Assembly: GCF_002993885.1 (NCBI RefSeq)
Contig: NZ_CM009578.1
Coordinates: 186,001 to 250,000 of the forward strand
DNA length: 64,000 nucleotides
Direction: 5' to 3'
Source of the DNA: Sphingopyxis lindanitolerans
GTDB lineage: Bacteria > Pseudomonadota > Alphaproteobacteria > Sphingomonadales > Sphingomonadaceae
The notes below the pieces were generated by a model. That model did not search any database, was not told the DNA's origin, and saw nothing but the letters and a program-made list of their open reading frames with translations. The stretch's first letter is position 1. Every line of letters starts with the position of its first letter. Below are positions 1-9,699 of this stretch, piece by piece. The position numbers and the translations under genes were made by a program.

Positions 1-1
1 C

Positions 2-577
2 GCGCAGGCGATCGCCGACCTTGGGCACGAGCCGGTCAGCCACGGCTGGCGCTGGGTCCATCAATTCAAGATGGACGAGGCGCAGGAGCGCGAGTTCATC
101 CGCAAGGCGGCGGCCTCGATCGAAAAGACGGTCGGGGTGCGACCCTATGGTTGGCTCAGCCGCTATTTCCACACCGACAACACCCGCCGCCTGCTGATCG
201 AGGAGGGTTTCACCTATCATATGGACGATTATTCGGGCGACGTTCCCTTCTGGGACCGCGACACCGTGCCCGGAAAGCCGATCGCGATCGTCCCCTATCA
301 GCTCGATTCGAACGACATGAAGATGTGGACCGATCCCGCGATGACCCCGGTCCAGTGGCTCGATTATGCCAAGAACTGCTTCGACCAGCTCTACCGCGAG
401 GGCGAGGCGGGCAATCCCAAGATGATGTCGCTCGGCCTGCACCTGCGCATCATCGGGCGGCCGGGACGGATCTGGGCGCTAGAAGAATTCTTCCGCCACG
501 TCACCGCAAGAAAGGATGTGTGGATCACCACGCGCCACGCGATCGCGCAGCATCTGGCCCAGGTCGATCCGGCATGA
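2..577 (+). CDS. Polysaccharide deacetylase family protein (PuuE/allantoinase-like), 5' truncated
   Basis: The reading frame is open from base 2, so only the C-terminal 191 residues are in the window. The visible part contains a His-Gly-Trp-Arg-Trp segment (about base 40) and further Trp/His-rich blocks (YHMDDYSGD, GLHLRIIGRPGR) typical of the NodB-like deacetylases grouped with PuuE-type allantoinases. Such enzymes hydrolyse amide bonds in polysaccharides or in cyclic ureides. The exact substrate cannot be told from this fragment. The stop codon overlaps the start of the downstream crotonase gene (ATGA), so the two are probably co-translated. Confidence 0.7.
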   Translation, partial: AQAIADLGHEPVSHGWRWVHQFKMDEAQEREFIRKAAASIEKTVGVRPYGWLSRYFHTDNTRRLLIEEGFTYHMDDYSGDVPFWDRDTVPGKPIAIVPYQLDSNDMKMWTDPAMTPVQWLDYAKNCFDQLYREGEAGNPKMMSLGLHLRIIGRPGRIWALEEFFRHVTARKDVWITTRHAIAQHLAQVDPA

Positions 578-1338
578 GTGTGCGGCTGGAAAAGCAGGGG
601 ACGGTCGCGCATCTGCTGATCGACCGCGCCGAAAAGCGCAACGCCTTCACCCAGGCGATGTGGGAGGCATTTCCCGAACTACTCGCCGATGCGATGGACG
701 ATACCGCGATCAAGGTCGTCATCCTGCGGTCGGCGGCGGCGGGGCCGTTTTGCGCCGGAGCCGATATTGTCGAGTTCGGGGCGGGCGCGCTCGATCCCGA
801 CTGGCGGGTCCGCAATCAGGCGGCGATCCGCCGCGCGCAGCATGAGCTGGCCCGCGCCGAAAAGCCCGTGATCGCCGCGATCGATGGCGATTGCGTCGGC
901 GGCGGGTGCGGCCTTGCCATCGCCTGCGACCTGCGCGTCGCTTCACCGCGTGCGCGTTTCGGCATCACCCCGGCCAAGCTCGGCCTTGTCTATTCACTCC
1001 ACGACACCAAATTGCTCGTCGATCTGGTCGGCCCCGCTCAGGCCAAGCGCATCCTGTTCACCGCGCAGTTGCTGCCCGCCGAAGAGGCGCAGCGGATCGG
1101 GCTGATCGAGATCATCGACGAGGATCCGGTCGCGGCCGCGACCGCGCTGGCCGACACGATCGCGGCGGCTTCGTCGCACAGCGTCCGCAACACCAAGAAA
1201 ATCGTCCGCCGCATCCTCGACGGGCAGGCCGACGACGACGACCAAACGCACGCGCTGTTCGCCGCGGCATTTACTGGCGCCGATTTTGCCGAAGGGGTTT
1301 CGGCGTTCCTCGAAAAACGCAAGGCGGTGTTCCAATGA
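574..1338 (+). CDS. Crotonase superfamily (enoyl-CoA hydratase/isomerase-like) protein
   Basis: This 254-aa protein has the crotonase fold signatures: a CoA-binding FCAGADI block (residues 59-65) and the oxyanion-hole GGGCGLAIACD block (109-119). The two catalytic glutamates of classical enoyl-CoA hydratase are not conserved. In an ungapped comparison with rat mitochondrial hydratase, G113 falls at the Glu144 position and P133 at the Glu164 position. It may therefore catalyse another crotonase reaction rather than hydration. It starts with ATG overlapping the upstream stop, and its own stop overlaps the downstream VOC gene. The three genes form a tight operon, probably in catabolism of an acyl-CoA. 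Confidence 0.85.
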   Translation: MSVRLEKQGTVAHLLIDRAEKRNAFTQAMWEAFPELLADAMDDTAIKVVILRSAAAGPFCAGADIVEFGAGALDPDWRVRNQAAIRRAQHELARAEKPVIAAIDGDCVGGGCGLAIACDLRVASPRARFGITPAKLGLVYSLHDTKLLVDLVGPAQAKRILFTAQLLPAEEAQRIGLIEIIDEDPVAAATALADTIAAASSHSVRNTKKIVRRILDGQADDDDQTHALFAAAFTGADFAEGVSAFLEKRKAVFQ

Positions 1339-2237
1339 GTAATTTTCTGTCCCATGGCCGCATCATGGGCGGCGTGGTTTCGACCCCCGATCTGGATGCG
1401 GCGCTGACCGATTATCACGATTGCCTTGGCCTCGACATCGTCGAACAGGGGACGATCGACGCCGACCTCGCGGCAAGCTGGGGCTGCCCGAAAAGCGGCG
1501 GCGCGCGCTTCGCGACGCTCCAGCCGCAAAGCGGGGCGCCGTGCTTCATCCGGCTGGTCGAGGCGCCGCTGCCCGACGATTTCAAGCCGACGCGCAGCTA
1601 TGGCTGGGCGGCGTTCGAACTGACGGTGCAGGATGTGTTCGGCTGGCCCGGGAGGCTGCGCGAGAGCGGCTTCGACATCGTCGGCCCGCCCAAGGAACTG
1701 GAGGGATTGCCCTATTTCATCCCGATGCAGGTGACGGGGCGCGGGCGTGAGATGATTTATCTCAACGAGGTGGCGGAAAACACGCCGACATCCGACCTGC
1801 CGAAAGCCGCCTCGCTCACCGATCATATCTTCATCGTCGTCCTCGCGGCGCCCGATCGCGAGGCGAGCCTTCGCTGGTTCGAACAGGCGCTGAAGCTCGA
1901 GATTTCGTCGAGCTACACGCTATCCTATTCGATGATCAACAATGCGTTCGGGTTGGGCGACGACTATCGCACCACGATCACGATGGTCCAGAAAGGCCGG
2001 TTGCCGATCGTCGAGGTCGACGATTACCCGGCTGAGGCGACCGCGCGGCCGGGCGATCCTGCGATGCTGCCCGCCGGCAATGCGATGATCGCGCTGGCGG
2101 TCGACGATCTCGATGCCCTCGATGTTCCCTTCATCGCGCCGCCGGTTCGCCGCGACGGCCCGCTTTATGGCGGCCGCCGCACCGCGACGGTGCGCGGGCT
2201 GGCAGGCGAACGGATCGAGTTGATCGAGATCGGTTGA
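1335..2237 (+). CDS. VOC (glyoxalase/dioxygenase fold) family protein
   Basis: The 300-aa protein has two vicinal-oxygen-chelate modules. The first begins at GVVSTPDLDAALTDYHDCLGL (about residues 12-32) and the second at DHIFIVVLAAPDREASLRWFEQALKL (about 158-183). Members bind a divalent metal and act as dioxygenases, lyases or isomerases, but this subgroup is functionally unassigned. The ATG overlaps the stop of the crotonase gene, so translational coupling is likely. The operon context suggests a step in degradation of a small organic acid or CoA ester; this is inference. Confidence 0.8.
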   Translation: MSNFLSHGRIMGGVVSTPDLDAALTDYHDCLGLDIVEQGTIDADLAASWGCPKSGGARFATLQPQSGAPCFIRLVEAPLPDDFKPTRSYGWAAFELTVQDVFGWPGRLRESGFDIVGPPKELEGLPYFIPMQVTGRGREMIYLNEVAENTPTSDLPKAASLTDHIFIVVLAAPDREASLRWFEQALKLEISSSYTLSYSMINNAFGLGDDYRTTITMVQKGRLPIVEVDDYPAEATARPGDPAMLPAGNAMIALAVDDLDALDVPFIAPPVRRDGPLYGGRRTATVRGLAGERIELIEIG

Positions 2238-2274
2238 TCAAGCGGCGGCCCGGCGTTGCGGCCGGGGCCGCCTT

Positions 2275-3249
2275 TCAGGGCAGCAGCAGGCCGGAGCCGG
2301 TAGTTGCGCGCGCTTCGAGGTCGCGGTGCGCCGCCGCGGCGTCTTCGAGCGCATAGCGCTGGCCGATCTTGACCTTGACCTTGCCGCCGCGCAGCATGGC
2401 CCACAATCGCGCGATCCCGGCCGCACGCTCCGCCGGGTCGGCGTAATAATGATAGAGCATCGGGCGGCTGTTATAGAGCGAGCCCTTCATGGCGAGCACG
2501 CCCAGGCTGATCCCGGTGACGGGCGCGTCGGCATTGCCGTAGGAAACGATCAAGCCGCGCATTCCGCAACTGTCGAGCGAGGCGTCCCATGTTGCCAGGC
2601 CGACCCCATCGAACACCACGCGAACGCCCTTGCCGTTGGTGAGCTCCCGAACGCGGCGGGCCGTATCCTCGCTGCGATAGAGGATGACATGGTCGGCGCC
2701 CGCGGCGCGCGCCTCGGCCGCCTTCGCTTCGCTGCCGACGGTGCCGATCACCACCGCGCCGATCGCCTTCAGCCATTGGACCAGGATCAGGCCGACCCCG
2801 CCCGCGGCGGCATGGACGAGCACCGGCCAGCCGGCTTCCACCCGGGCGCAGCGCTCGACCAGAAATTCGGCGGTGCAGCCCTTGAGCAGCACTGCGGCGG
2901 CGGTTTCATCGTCGATGTCGTCGGGAATGGGAAAGAGCGACGTCGCGGCGATGTTGCGGTGCGTCGCATAGGCGCCGCGCTCGGGACCGAAATAGCCGAC
3001 GCGCTGGCCCGGGACAAAGTCGGCGACGCCGTCGCTCGCGCTCTCGACCACACCGACGCCTTCAACTCCCAGTTCGGCGGGAAGGTCGACGGGGTAAATA
3101 CCGCGGCGGTGATAGGTGTCGATGAAGTTCAGCCCCAGCGCGGTGTGGCGGACGCGAACCTCACCCGCGACGGGCGGAGCCAATTCGACATCATGGAAAT
3201 GGATGACCTCGGGGCCTCCCAATTGGTCGATGCGCGCGATTTGGGCCAT
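2275..3249 (-). CDS. Quinone oxidoreductase, zeta-crystallin-type MDR family
   Basis: A 324-aa medium-chain dehydrogenase/reductase. The N-terminal GroES-like domain has the QorA-type phrase LGLNFIDTYHRRGIYP (about residues 53-68), and the NADPH-binding Rossmann loop is VHAAAGGVGLILVQ (about 144-157). It lacks zinc-ligand cysteines, as expected for quinone reductases, which transfer electrons from NADPH to quinones. It stands alone, convergent with the upstream operon. It could equally be annotated as a generic NADPH:quinone reductase. Confidence 0.9.
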   Translation of the reverse strand: MAQIARIDQLGGPEVIHFHDVELAPPVAGEVRVRHTALGLNFIDTYHRRGIYPVDLPAELGVEGVGVVESASDGVADFVPGQRVGYFGPERGAYATHRNIAATSLFPIPDDIDDETAAAVLLKGCTAEFLVERCARVEAGWPVLVHAAAGGVGLILVQWLKAIGAVVIGTVGSEAKAAEARAAGADHVILYRSEDTARRVRELTNGKGVRVVFDGVGLATWDASLDSCGMRGLIVSYGNADAPVTGISLGVLAMKGSLYNSRPMLYHYYADPAERAAGIARLWAMLRGGKVKVKIGQRYALEDAAAAHRDLEARATTGSGLLLP

Positions 3250-3341
3250 GTCGGAGGATCCTTCAAATAGGTGTCACTGCGCGGAAACCGCGCGCCGTCC
3301 CGCAAAGGGCGACACGCGGTTTTCCGGCCATCGTCGTCGTA

Positions 3342-5648
3342 TCAGAAGCGAACCGAGGCACGCACCCCCATTTCGCGGCCGCGCGGATGCGACACGGTGA
3401 TGCGCGGTGGGAAAACCACCGGCGCGCCATTGAGGACGTTGCTCAGATACACGTCACGGAATGCAAAGGTCGGGCGATCATTGTCGAACAGATTTTCGGC
3501 AAAGGCCTCCAGCCGCCATTTTCCGTTTTCGATCCCGGCGCGAAGGTTGACGAGGACGCGGCTCGGCAGGATCGCCAAATTGGTCGAGTCCATATATTGC
3601 TTGCTTCGATAGGAGGCGTCGGCGCGCAAAAAGCCATCGACGCTGCCGAAGAGCGGCTGCTCATAATCGAGCGAACTCGTGAGCTGCCATTTGGACGCTG
3701 CCTGCAGGCGATTGCCCGAAACATCGCCGTCCGGCGCGAAGGACGGGAAATTGGCGAACCCGGCGATGACCGCATTCTTGTAGGTCGCATCGGTATAGGA
3801 AACGCCGAACACCGCGGTCAACGGCCGCGCCGGACGCACGGTAAGCTGGGCCTCGAAACCCTTCGAGGTCGCGTCGCCCAGGTTCCGCGTCACCGCAACC
3901 GGCGGCGCCTGGGTGAAATCGAGCACCGGGATCTGGATGCTCGTCCAGTCGATGTAAAAGGCGTTGATGTCCGCCGAAACGCGGCCGTCCAGCCAGCTTC
4001 CCTTGACGCCGACTTCATAGGTCCAATTATATTCGGGATCATATTGCTCGGTCGGGGCATTGATGTCGAAACCGCCCGACTTGGCGCCGCGCGCGGCCGA
4101 GGCATAGAGCATCAGGTCGTCACTGGCCTTGTACTGGATGCCGAAACGCGGCGTCCAGGTGGTGAAGTGCAGGCGCTTGTCGATCGCCGCCGTCGGCCGC
4201 CCGATATTCGACGCAGGCTGAAGCGTGCGCTGGTTCTCGCGGCCATAGCGCAATTCGGCGCGCAGCGTGAGGCGCGAGGTCACATCGGCCTCGGCAAAGC
4301 CGAACAGCGCGAAATTCTCGACCTTCTTGGTGACGGTCTTGTCGAAGATCACACCGTCGAAGAAGGTGTTCCAGGGGCCGGGCACCGGGAAGGTGGCGAC
4401 GAAATCGGCCGGAAGCGGCGTCGTGCTGACGGCGTCGAAATTCGGCCGGACCTGCGTGCCCGAAAAATAGAATCCGCCGACGCCGCCGCGGATCGGCGCT
4501 TCCTGCGGCGATGTCAGGCGGATTTCCTGACTATATTCGGTGAATTTGGGTTCGCCTTCCTCGCGCAACAGCGTCGTGTCGAAGGTGCGGATCGCGCCAG
4601 TGGCCGTGCGATAGCGGAAGGTATAGGGAAGGCCGCGCGAAGCATCGGTCAGCGCGCGCAGGTCGGTCTTGTTATAGCCGGTCAGCCATCCGACCTGCCA
4701 GTCGCCGATGTTGAGTTTCATGTCGAGGAAGGTGCGCAGCACTTTGCGCTTTTGGCCATAAGCGTCGGGGTGCGAGCTGAGTTCGGCCTTTGGCAGCGAC
4801 GGTATCACGCCGCAAAAGGTCTGGTTCACGCCGCGCGATAATTCGCAGTTCGGGGCGAGTGCCGATACCGCCGGCGGGCTGATGGCGTCCCTCGAATAAT
4901 AGACGCCGCCGACGACTTCGAAATCGGGGGTCGGCGTCAGGCGCACCACCGACTGGATCGTGTCGTAATTATAGCCGCCCAGATCGGGGCCACCGGTGAG
5001 GTTCTTGTGGCTGCCGCCATATTCGCTGTGCGACGCGGTGATCTTTACCGCTAACTTGTCCCGGATCAGCGGAACCGACACCGAGCCCAGGACGCTGAAC
5101 CGCTGTCCGGTTCCGTAAACGACTTCGGCGCGGCCCGAAAGATCGTTGGTCGGCCGCTTGGAGATGATATTGATCGCACCGGAAAAGGCGTTGCGGCCGT
5201 AAAGCGCGCTCTGCGGTCCCTTGACGACTTCGATGCGCTCGATGTCGGCCTGCGCGAAGTTGAGCGCTTCGCGTGCCCCGGTATAGACGCCGTCGATGAA
5301 AATCGCGACATTGGGGTCCGATCCGAACAGGTCGGTCTGGGTGACGCCGCGGATGACCGGCGTCGGCAGGAATTCGCCGATGACCGAGGTGAAGCCGAGG
5401 CCGGGGGTCAGGCGGGCGACATCGTTCAGGTCATTGATGCCCTGTTCCTCGATCCGGGTCGAATCGAAGGCGGTGATGGCCAGCGGCACATCGCTGAGGC
5501 TTTCGGCCTGCTTGCGCGCGGTGACGACGATCTCGGCCGACGCGAAATCGTCGCGCGGGTCGGCGGGGGCGGGGGTTTGCGCCAGTGCCGCGATCGGCAG
5601 CCCACCGATGAGCATCGTCGATAGTTTCAGACAGGTCGAGAATTTCAT
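3342..5648 (-). CDS. TonB-dependent receptor
   Basis: A 768-aa outer-membrane receptor. A signal peptide (MKFSTCLKLSTMLIGGLPIAALAQ) is followed by the plug domain starting at EIVVTARKQAESLSDVPLAITAF and containing VKGPQSALYGRNAFSGAINI. A long beta-barrel follows and ends in aromatic Phe (RASVRF), as required for BAM-dependent insertion. It imports a ligand into the periplasm using TonB energy. It is the most downstream gene of a minus-strand cluster with an amine oxidase, a DUF1838 protein and a carboxylesterase, so the ligand may be the substrate of those enzymes. Start: ATG preceded by GAGGAGGGC. Confidence 0.93.
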   Translation of the reverse strand: MKFSTCLKLSTMLIGGLPIAALAQTPAPADPRDDFASAEIVVTARKQAESLSDVPLAITAFDSTRIEEQGINDLNDVARLTPGLGFTSVIGEFLPTPVIRGVTQTDLFGSDPNVAIFIDGVYTGAREALNFAQADIERIEVVKGPQSALYGRNAFSGAINIISKRPTNDLSGRAEVVYGTGQRFSVLGSVSVPLIRDKLAVKITASHSEYGGSHKNLTGGPDLGGYNYDTIQSVVRLTPTPDFEVVGGVYYSRDAISPPAVSALAPNCELSRGVNQTFCGVIPSLPKAELSSHPDAYGQKRKVLRTFLDMKLNIGDWQVGWLTGYNKTDLRALTDASRGLPYTFRYRTATGAIRTFDTTLLREEGEPKFTEYSQEIRLTSPQEAPIRGGVGGFYFSGTQVRPNFDAVSTTPLPADFVATFPVPGPWNTFFDGVIFDKTVTKKVENFALFGFAEADVTSRLTLRAELRYGRENQRTLQPASNIGRPTAAIDKRLHFTTWTPRFGIQYKASDDLMLYASAARGAKSGGFDINAPTEQYDPEYNWTYEVGVKGSWLDGRVSADINAFYIDWTSIQIPVLDFTQAPPVAVTRNLGDATSKGFEAQLTVRPARPLTAVFGVSYTDATYKNAVIAGFANFPSFAPDGDVSGNRLQAASKWQLTSSLDYEQPLFGSVDGFLRADASYRSKQYMDSTNLAILPSRVLVNLRAGIENGKWRLEAFAENLFDNDRPTFAFRDVYLSNVLNGAPVVFPPRITVSHPRGREMGVRASVRF

Positions 5649-5703
5649 TTTGGCCCTCCTCGGCTATTCAATAATAGATTGTTATTTAACGAAATAATTT
5701 TCT

Positions 5704-7098
5704 CTAAAGCTTTTCGATGACGGTCTTTGCCGCGCGCTCGCCCGATTCGAGCGCTCCCTCCAATCCCGACGCCAATTGCGCGAGATGATCGCCCGCGAAG
5801 TGCAGGCGCTGGCCGGTCGCCGTCACGGCGCGGGTCAGCAGCGGCCATTGTCCGGCGCCGAGATGATGGAAAACGCCGCGCGCTAGCGGATCGCGCTGCC
5901 AGCTGAACATGCGTTCGAGCCGCAGCTTGCCTTGCGCCGACGGGCGTGCGGTTTCGAGGCGGGCGATGATCGCGGCGCCCGCGTCGGCGGGCGTCAGCCG
6001 GTCGATCGCATCGGCATCGGGGCCACTGAGCCAGACCTTGAGCATCGCCGGATCGTCGCCCAGCACGAAGACGCGGCCAATCAGCGGGTCGTCGCTCCAG
6101 ATCGTGCGCGGAAGGCCGTCCTGGTTCCAGAAAGGCGCGCTGGCCGACAGATAGGCAAAGCTTGCGTGGGTGTAGGGCAGGCCCGCGATCACCGGCTTCA
6201 TCGCCTCGGCCGAAGCCCCAGAAAGCCCCAACGGCCGCAGCGCGGCAAAGGGAATCGTGCAGATGACGTGGCGCGCGGCGATTGCGCGGCCGCTCGCAAG
6301 GTCGATGCGGACCTGATCGGCGCCTTCGGAAATTCCAGTCACCAACTGGCCGAGCCGAAGGTCCGACCTCAACGCGGCGGCCATCGCCTCGGGCAGTCGC
6401 TGCGAGCCGCCGGTAATGACGCGGAGCGACGCATCGGGACCGGCCGACTGGAAAATCGCCGCCGATCGCGCGGCATTCAGCGCCGACACCGCGTTGATGT
6501 CGCCGCTGCCGAGGTTGGCGGCGATCAGGCGGATCGCCTCGTCGCTCGCCCCCGCCGCTTTCAAGGCGGTGCCATAGGGGATGTCGAGCTTTTGCCCAGC
6601 GGCGGTCATCCACGCCGCCGTATCGGGAAGATGCCCCATCCGGCGGCCCAGCGCGGGGGCGAGGGCCATCGGCGGTATCGCGCGTTCGGGACCGACCAGC
6701 CGGTTCGCGGCGGAGGTCGGCCAATCCCCCTGAGCGACCGTCTGGCCGCGAACGACATATAGCGCCGACCGATCGAATTCCCCGCCGGGTTGCAGCGCCA
6801 CCCCCAGCCTTTGGGCGACCGTGATCAGGCGCGTATAGAAGCTGCCGACCTGGATGCCGCCGGCATCGGGATGGCCTGGCAGATCGTCGAGCGTATGCGC
6901 GCGGCCGCCGACGCGATCGGCGCCTTCGATGACGATGGTTTTCGCACCCGCCGCCTCGAGCATCGCGGCGGCATGAAGGCCGCTCAATCCGGCGCCGATG
7001 ACGACGACATCGGCTTCGATCGCGCTTCGCGCGCGCGCCGACGTACAGGCCAAGGCTGCGACGCCGCCGGCGACCAGCACATCACGGCGCGACATCAT
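5704..7098 (-). CDS. FAD-dependent flavin monoamine oxidase family protein
   Basis: A 464-aa protein beginning with a Tat-like signal (MSRRDVLVAGG), followed by the FAD dinucleotide-binding motif VVVIGAGLSGLHAAAMLEAAG (about residues 30-50) and the GG motif DRVGGRAHT. The C-terminal FAD-contacting block is RLHFAGDHLAQLASGLEGALESG. These are hallmarks of the amine oxidase/phytoene desaturase superfamily, which oxidises amines, or related C-N or C-C bonds, with O2. An export signal suggests periplasmic action. Two ATGs (7098 and 7095) are possible. One base separates it from the upstream DUF1838 gene, so they are co-transcribed. Confidence 0.85.
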   Translation of the reverse strand: MMSRRDVLVAGGVAALACTSARARSAIEADVVVIGAGLSGLHAAAMLEAAGAKTIVIEGADRVGGRAHTLDDLPGHPDAGGIQVGSFYTRLITVAQRLGVALQPGGEFDRSALYVVRGQTVAQGDWPTSAANRLVGPERAIPPMALAPALGRRMGHLPDTAAWMTAAGQKLDIPYGTALKAAGASDEAIRLIAANLGSGDINAVSALNAARSAAIFQSAGPDASLRVITGGSQRLPEAMAAALRSDLRLGQLVTGISEGADQVRIDLASGRAIAARHVICTIPFAALRPLGLSGASAEAMKPVIAGLPYTHASFAYLSASAPFWNQDGLPRTIWSDDPLIGRVFVLGDDPAMLKVWLSGPDADAIDRLTPADAGAAIIARLETARPSAQGKLRLERMFSWQRDPLARGVFHHLGAGQWPLLTRAVTATGQRLHFAGDHLAQLASGLEGALESGERAAKTVIEKL

Positions 7099-7099
7099 T

Positions 7100-8020
7100 T
7101 CAGGGATGGCCTGCAGGCTGCGCCGCTGCCGGACCCCGCGCGGCGCGTTCGGTGTCGATCTTTTTCTTGAATTCCGTCCAGGTCGTCGCGTTCGGACGCT
7201 GATCGTCGGCGGGCGGCGCGGCGGTATAGTCGGGATAGCTGGCGGCGATTTCGTCCTTCAGCAGTTTGGGCAGTTCGTCATAGCTTTTCAGTTTCGCGCC
7301 CATCGCGTTGAACACGATCTGCCCCTGGCGCCCGCCCATCTTCATCCACGGCATCCAGTCCGAAAGGCGGACCCACGATACCGCAGGATAGGCGGTCGGA
7401 TGCCGCGTATCGAGCAACTCGTCGGCCCGCGCGACGAAATCGAAAATTTCCATCGCGTGATATTGGTTGCCGACATAATCCTGATAGGCACCGGCGAGTG
7501 GATTGGGATAGAAGAGCGGCACTTCGAGCGGCATCAGCACCCATTCGCCCATCCGCTTCAGCGTCATCGGCGGCACCGGCTTGCCGTCGGCGTCGAGCGG
7601 AAAGTTCGGGCGCATGTTCACGGGGTCGTTGGCGATGTGCATCACCTCGACCGTCTCGCCGGTCCAGGGATTTTTCCATTCGCGAAGGATCGCGCCGGTC
7701 CGGGGGTCGGTGAACAGCATGATTTCACGGCTGACCATGCGATAACCCTCGCCACGCTTCGGGTCGCTCACCGGGACGCACCGGCGAATATTCATGCCCT
7801 CGCCGTCGAACAGGTGGCGATCGGGTTCGCCCTGAACGCGCGCGTAAATCTTGCCCGACCAGTGCATCACCGCAGGTTGATCGCCGATGCCGCACTGGGT
7901 GCGCTTGCCGATTTCCAGCGCGTCCTCGGCTTTGGCGGGGTCGAGAATACGGGCATCGGCAGCGGTCGTCATCGCCGCCATCCCGAAAGCGCAACCGGCG
8001 AGCAACAGCGAACGGACCAT
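7100..8020 (-). CDS. DUF1838 family secreted protein
   Basis: A 306-aa protein with a cleavable signal peptide (MVRSLLLAGCAFGMAAMTTAADA). It matches the DUF1838 family through blocks such as WSGKIYARVQGEPDRHLFDGEG and WVRLSDWMPWMKMGGRQGQ. The family has no established reaction. It lies directly upstream of the amine oxidase, downstream of a secreted carboxylesterase and in the same orientation as a TonB receptor. It is therefore likely a periplasmic participant in degrading the same compound. No catalytic residues can be assigned from sequence alone. Confidence 0.85.
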   Translation of the reverse strand: MVRSLLLAGCAFGMAAMTTAADARILDPAKAEDALEIGKRTQCGIGDQPAVMHWSGKIYARVQGEPDRHLFDGEGMNIRRCVPVSDPKRGEGYRMVSREIMLFTDPRTGAILREWKNPWTGETVEVMHIANDPVNMRPNFPLDADGKPVPPMTLKRMGEWVLMPLEVPLFYPNPLAGAYQDYVGNQYHAMEIFDFVARADELLDTRHPTAYPAVSWVRLSDWMPWMKMGGRQGQIVFNAMGAKLKSYDELPKLLKDEIAASYPDYTAAPPADDQRPNATTWTEFKKKIDTERAARGPAAAQPAGHP

Positions 8021-8073
8021 AGAAAACTCCTCGAGGTGGGATAGGGGTAAGATGAAGATTGCATGACGAGACG

Positions 8074-9699
8074 CTATTTCGAGCCAGCCATGCGGCGCTC
8101 GTAATAGCCGTCGAGGAACAGCATCGACTGTTCCATGAAATGCGGATCGACGCGGGGGTTGGCGTCGAGGATGTTCATGCCATTGTCGCCAACCACCCGG
8201 CGCGCCAATGCGGGCAGCCCCTCGGCGTTCGGGTTCCCGCGCTTGGCGAAATTCGTCCAGTAAGCGGTCATCAGCGCCGCGACGGCGCGGTCGTCATCGG
8301 TCACCGCATCGGCGGGGGTGACCCGGCTCTTTCCGGGCAGCGTGCCGAAAATATAGGGAACTTCGTCGCCATGCGCGACGCCGGGCACGGTGCCGCGGAC
8401 CGCCTTTGGAAGATAGTCGAAATAATAAAGCCAGGCCGGCTGCCCGACCTTTGCGCTGGCGTTGGTCAGATAGCGCGCGGTGCCGAGAAACACCGAATTG
8501 GCGAACCAGGCCTGCGCGAGCGCGGCATCGTCGAGACCGCCGAACGCGGCGCGCGCCGCTTCGACATCGCCGATGCCGTAAAGGATCGCGCGCGGCGGAA
8601 CCGGCGGCGTCGCATAGTGCAGCAGGCTCGCCTCCCAGCTCGTCGATCCGGCCATATAGGGCACCGGCGCCTGCTTGCCGTCGCGAAAGCTGCGTCCGAT
8701 ATCGTCGGGAATCAGAACGCCATCGACGACCGGGTTCAGCGACCCGATCAGCGTCTTTTCCTGATAATCGACCAGGTCGGCGGCCGGGATCCGGTGCAGT
8801 TTCGCAAGCGGCATCGGCGTATCGGCGCTGCCGAAATGCGCGGCAACCGCGAGCCCTTCGCTTTCGAGCGGCTTGCCGAGCGGGCCGGGGCGCGGCTCCG
8901 AAATATGCCGGGTCGTGTCGATCTCCAGCCCGCCGCTTTGCGCGATCGCCTTGGCGAACAGTCCGCGCGCGCTCGGCGCCGTCATCAGATAATTGACCGC
9001 GACGCCGCCGGCCGAATAGCCGAAGATCGTCACATTCGCGGCGTCGCCGCCGAACGCGCCGATATTGTCCCTGACCCATTGCAGCGCGGCGATCTGGTCC
9101 ATCAGGCCATAGTCGGCGCGCGGCCCGCCAGCCTGTTCGCGCGACAGGTCGGGATGGGCGAAGCGGCCGAGCAGGCCGAGCCGATAGTTGATCGTCACCA
9201 GAATGACGTCTTGCGCGGCGATCGCATCGCCATCGTAGATCGGGGTGCCGCCGCTTCCGAAGCGAAAGGCGCCGCCGTGAATCCAGACCATGACGGGAAG
9301 CGGCCCGGCATGATGGCCGCGCGGCACCCAGACGTTGAGGCTGAGGCAGTCTTCGCTTTGCGCCCAACCCTGCAACGGGCCGCCCTCGGCCTTTTGCGGG
9401 CAGATCGCTCCCGGCCGCTGTTCCTTGCGAATGTCGCGCCAGCGCGCGGCCGGCCGTGGCGCTTCCCAGCGCTCGGCGGTCGCATAGGGAATGTTCCAAT
9501 AGACGACGGCCTTGTCGCGGGTCACGCCGGACACCTTGCCGCCGGCCGTCGCGACCACCGTCTTTGCCGAACCGGCCTGACCTGCCTGCGAAGCCGTCGC
9601 GAGGATCAATGCCGAAGCGAACAGCAGCGAACGGGAAAGATAGCCGAAGACCCCTGGGCGCCGATTGCATTCGCGCGCAGGCCCCGATCGATCATCCAT
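8074..9699 (-). CDS. Secreted type-B carboxylesterase
   Basis: A 541-aa alpha/beta hydrolase with the nucleophile elbow FGYSAGG, the oxyanion strand VMVWIHGGAFRFGSG, the type-B motif EDCLSLNVWVP and a C-terminal catalytic His in PGVAHGDEVPYIFG. An export segment YLSRSLLFASALILATASQA follows the chosen start (ATG at 9699, with GGGGTGGAA upstream). The frame is open for 89 more codons upstream, but that stretch is not family-like. It hydrolyses carboxylic esters, probably in the periplasm. It is the first gene of the minus-strand esterase / DUF1838 / amine oxidase / TonB-receptor cluster and is divergent from a LytTR regulator. Confidence 0.9.
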   Translation of the reverse strand: MDDRSGPARECNRRPGVFGYLSRSLLFASALILATASQAGQAGSAKTVVATAGGKVSGVTRDKAVVYWNIPYATAERWEAPRPAARWRDIRKEQRPGAICPQKAEGGPLQGWAQSEDCLSLNVWVPRGHHAGPLPVMVWIHGGAFRFGSGGTPIYDGDAIAAQDVILVTINYRLGLLGRFAHPDLSREQAGGPRADYGLMDQIAALQWVRDNIGAFGGDAANVTIFGYSAGGVAVNYLMTAPSARGLFAKAIAQSGGLEIDTTRHISEPRPGPLGKPLESEGLAVAAHFGSADTPMPLAKLHRIPAADLVDYQEKTLIGSLNPVVDGVLIPDDIGRSFRDGKQAPVPYMAGSTSWEASLLHYATPPVPPRAILYGIGDVEAARAAFGGLDDAALAQAWFANSVFLGTARYLTNASAKVGQPAWLYYFDYLPKAVRGTVPGVAHGDEVPYIFGTLPGKSRVTPADAVTDDDRAVAALMTAYWTNFAKRGNPNAEGLPALARRVVGDNGMNILDANPRVDPHFMEQSMLFLDGYYERRMAGSK

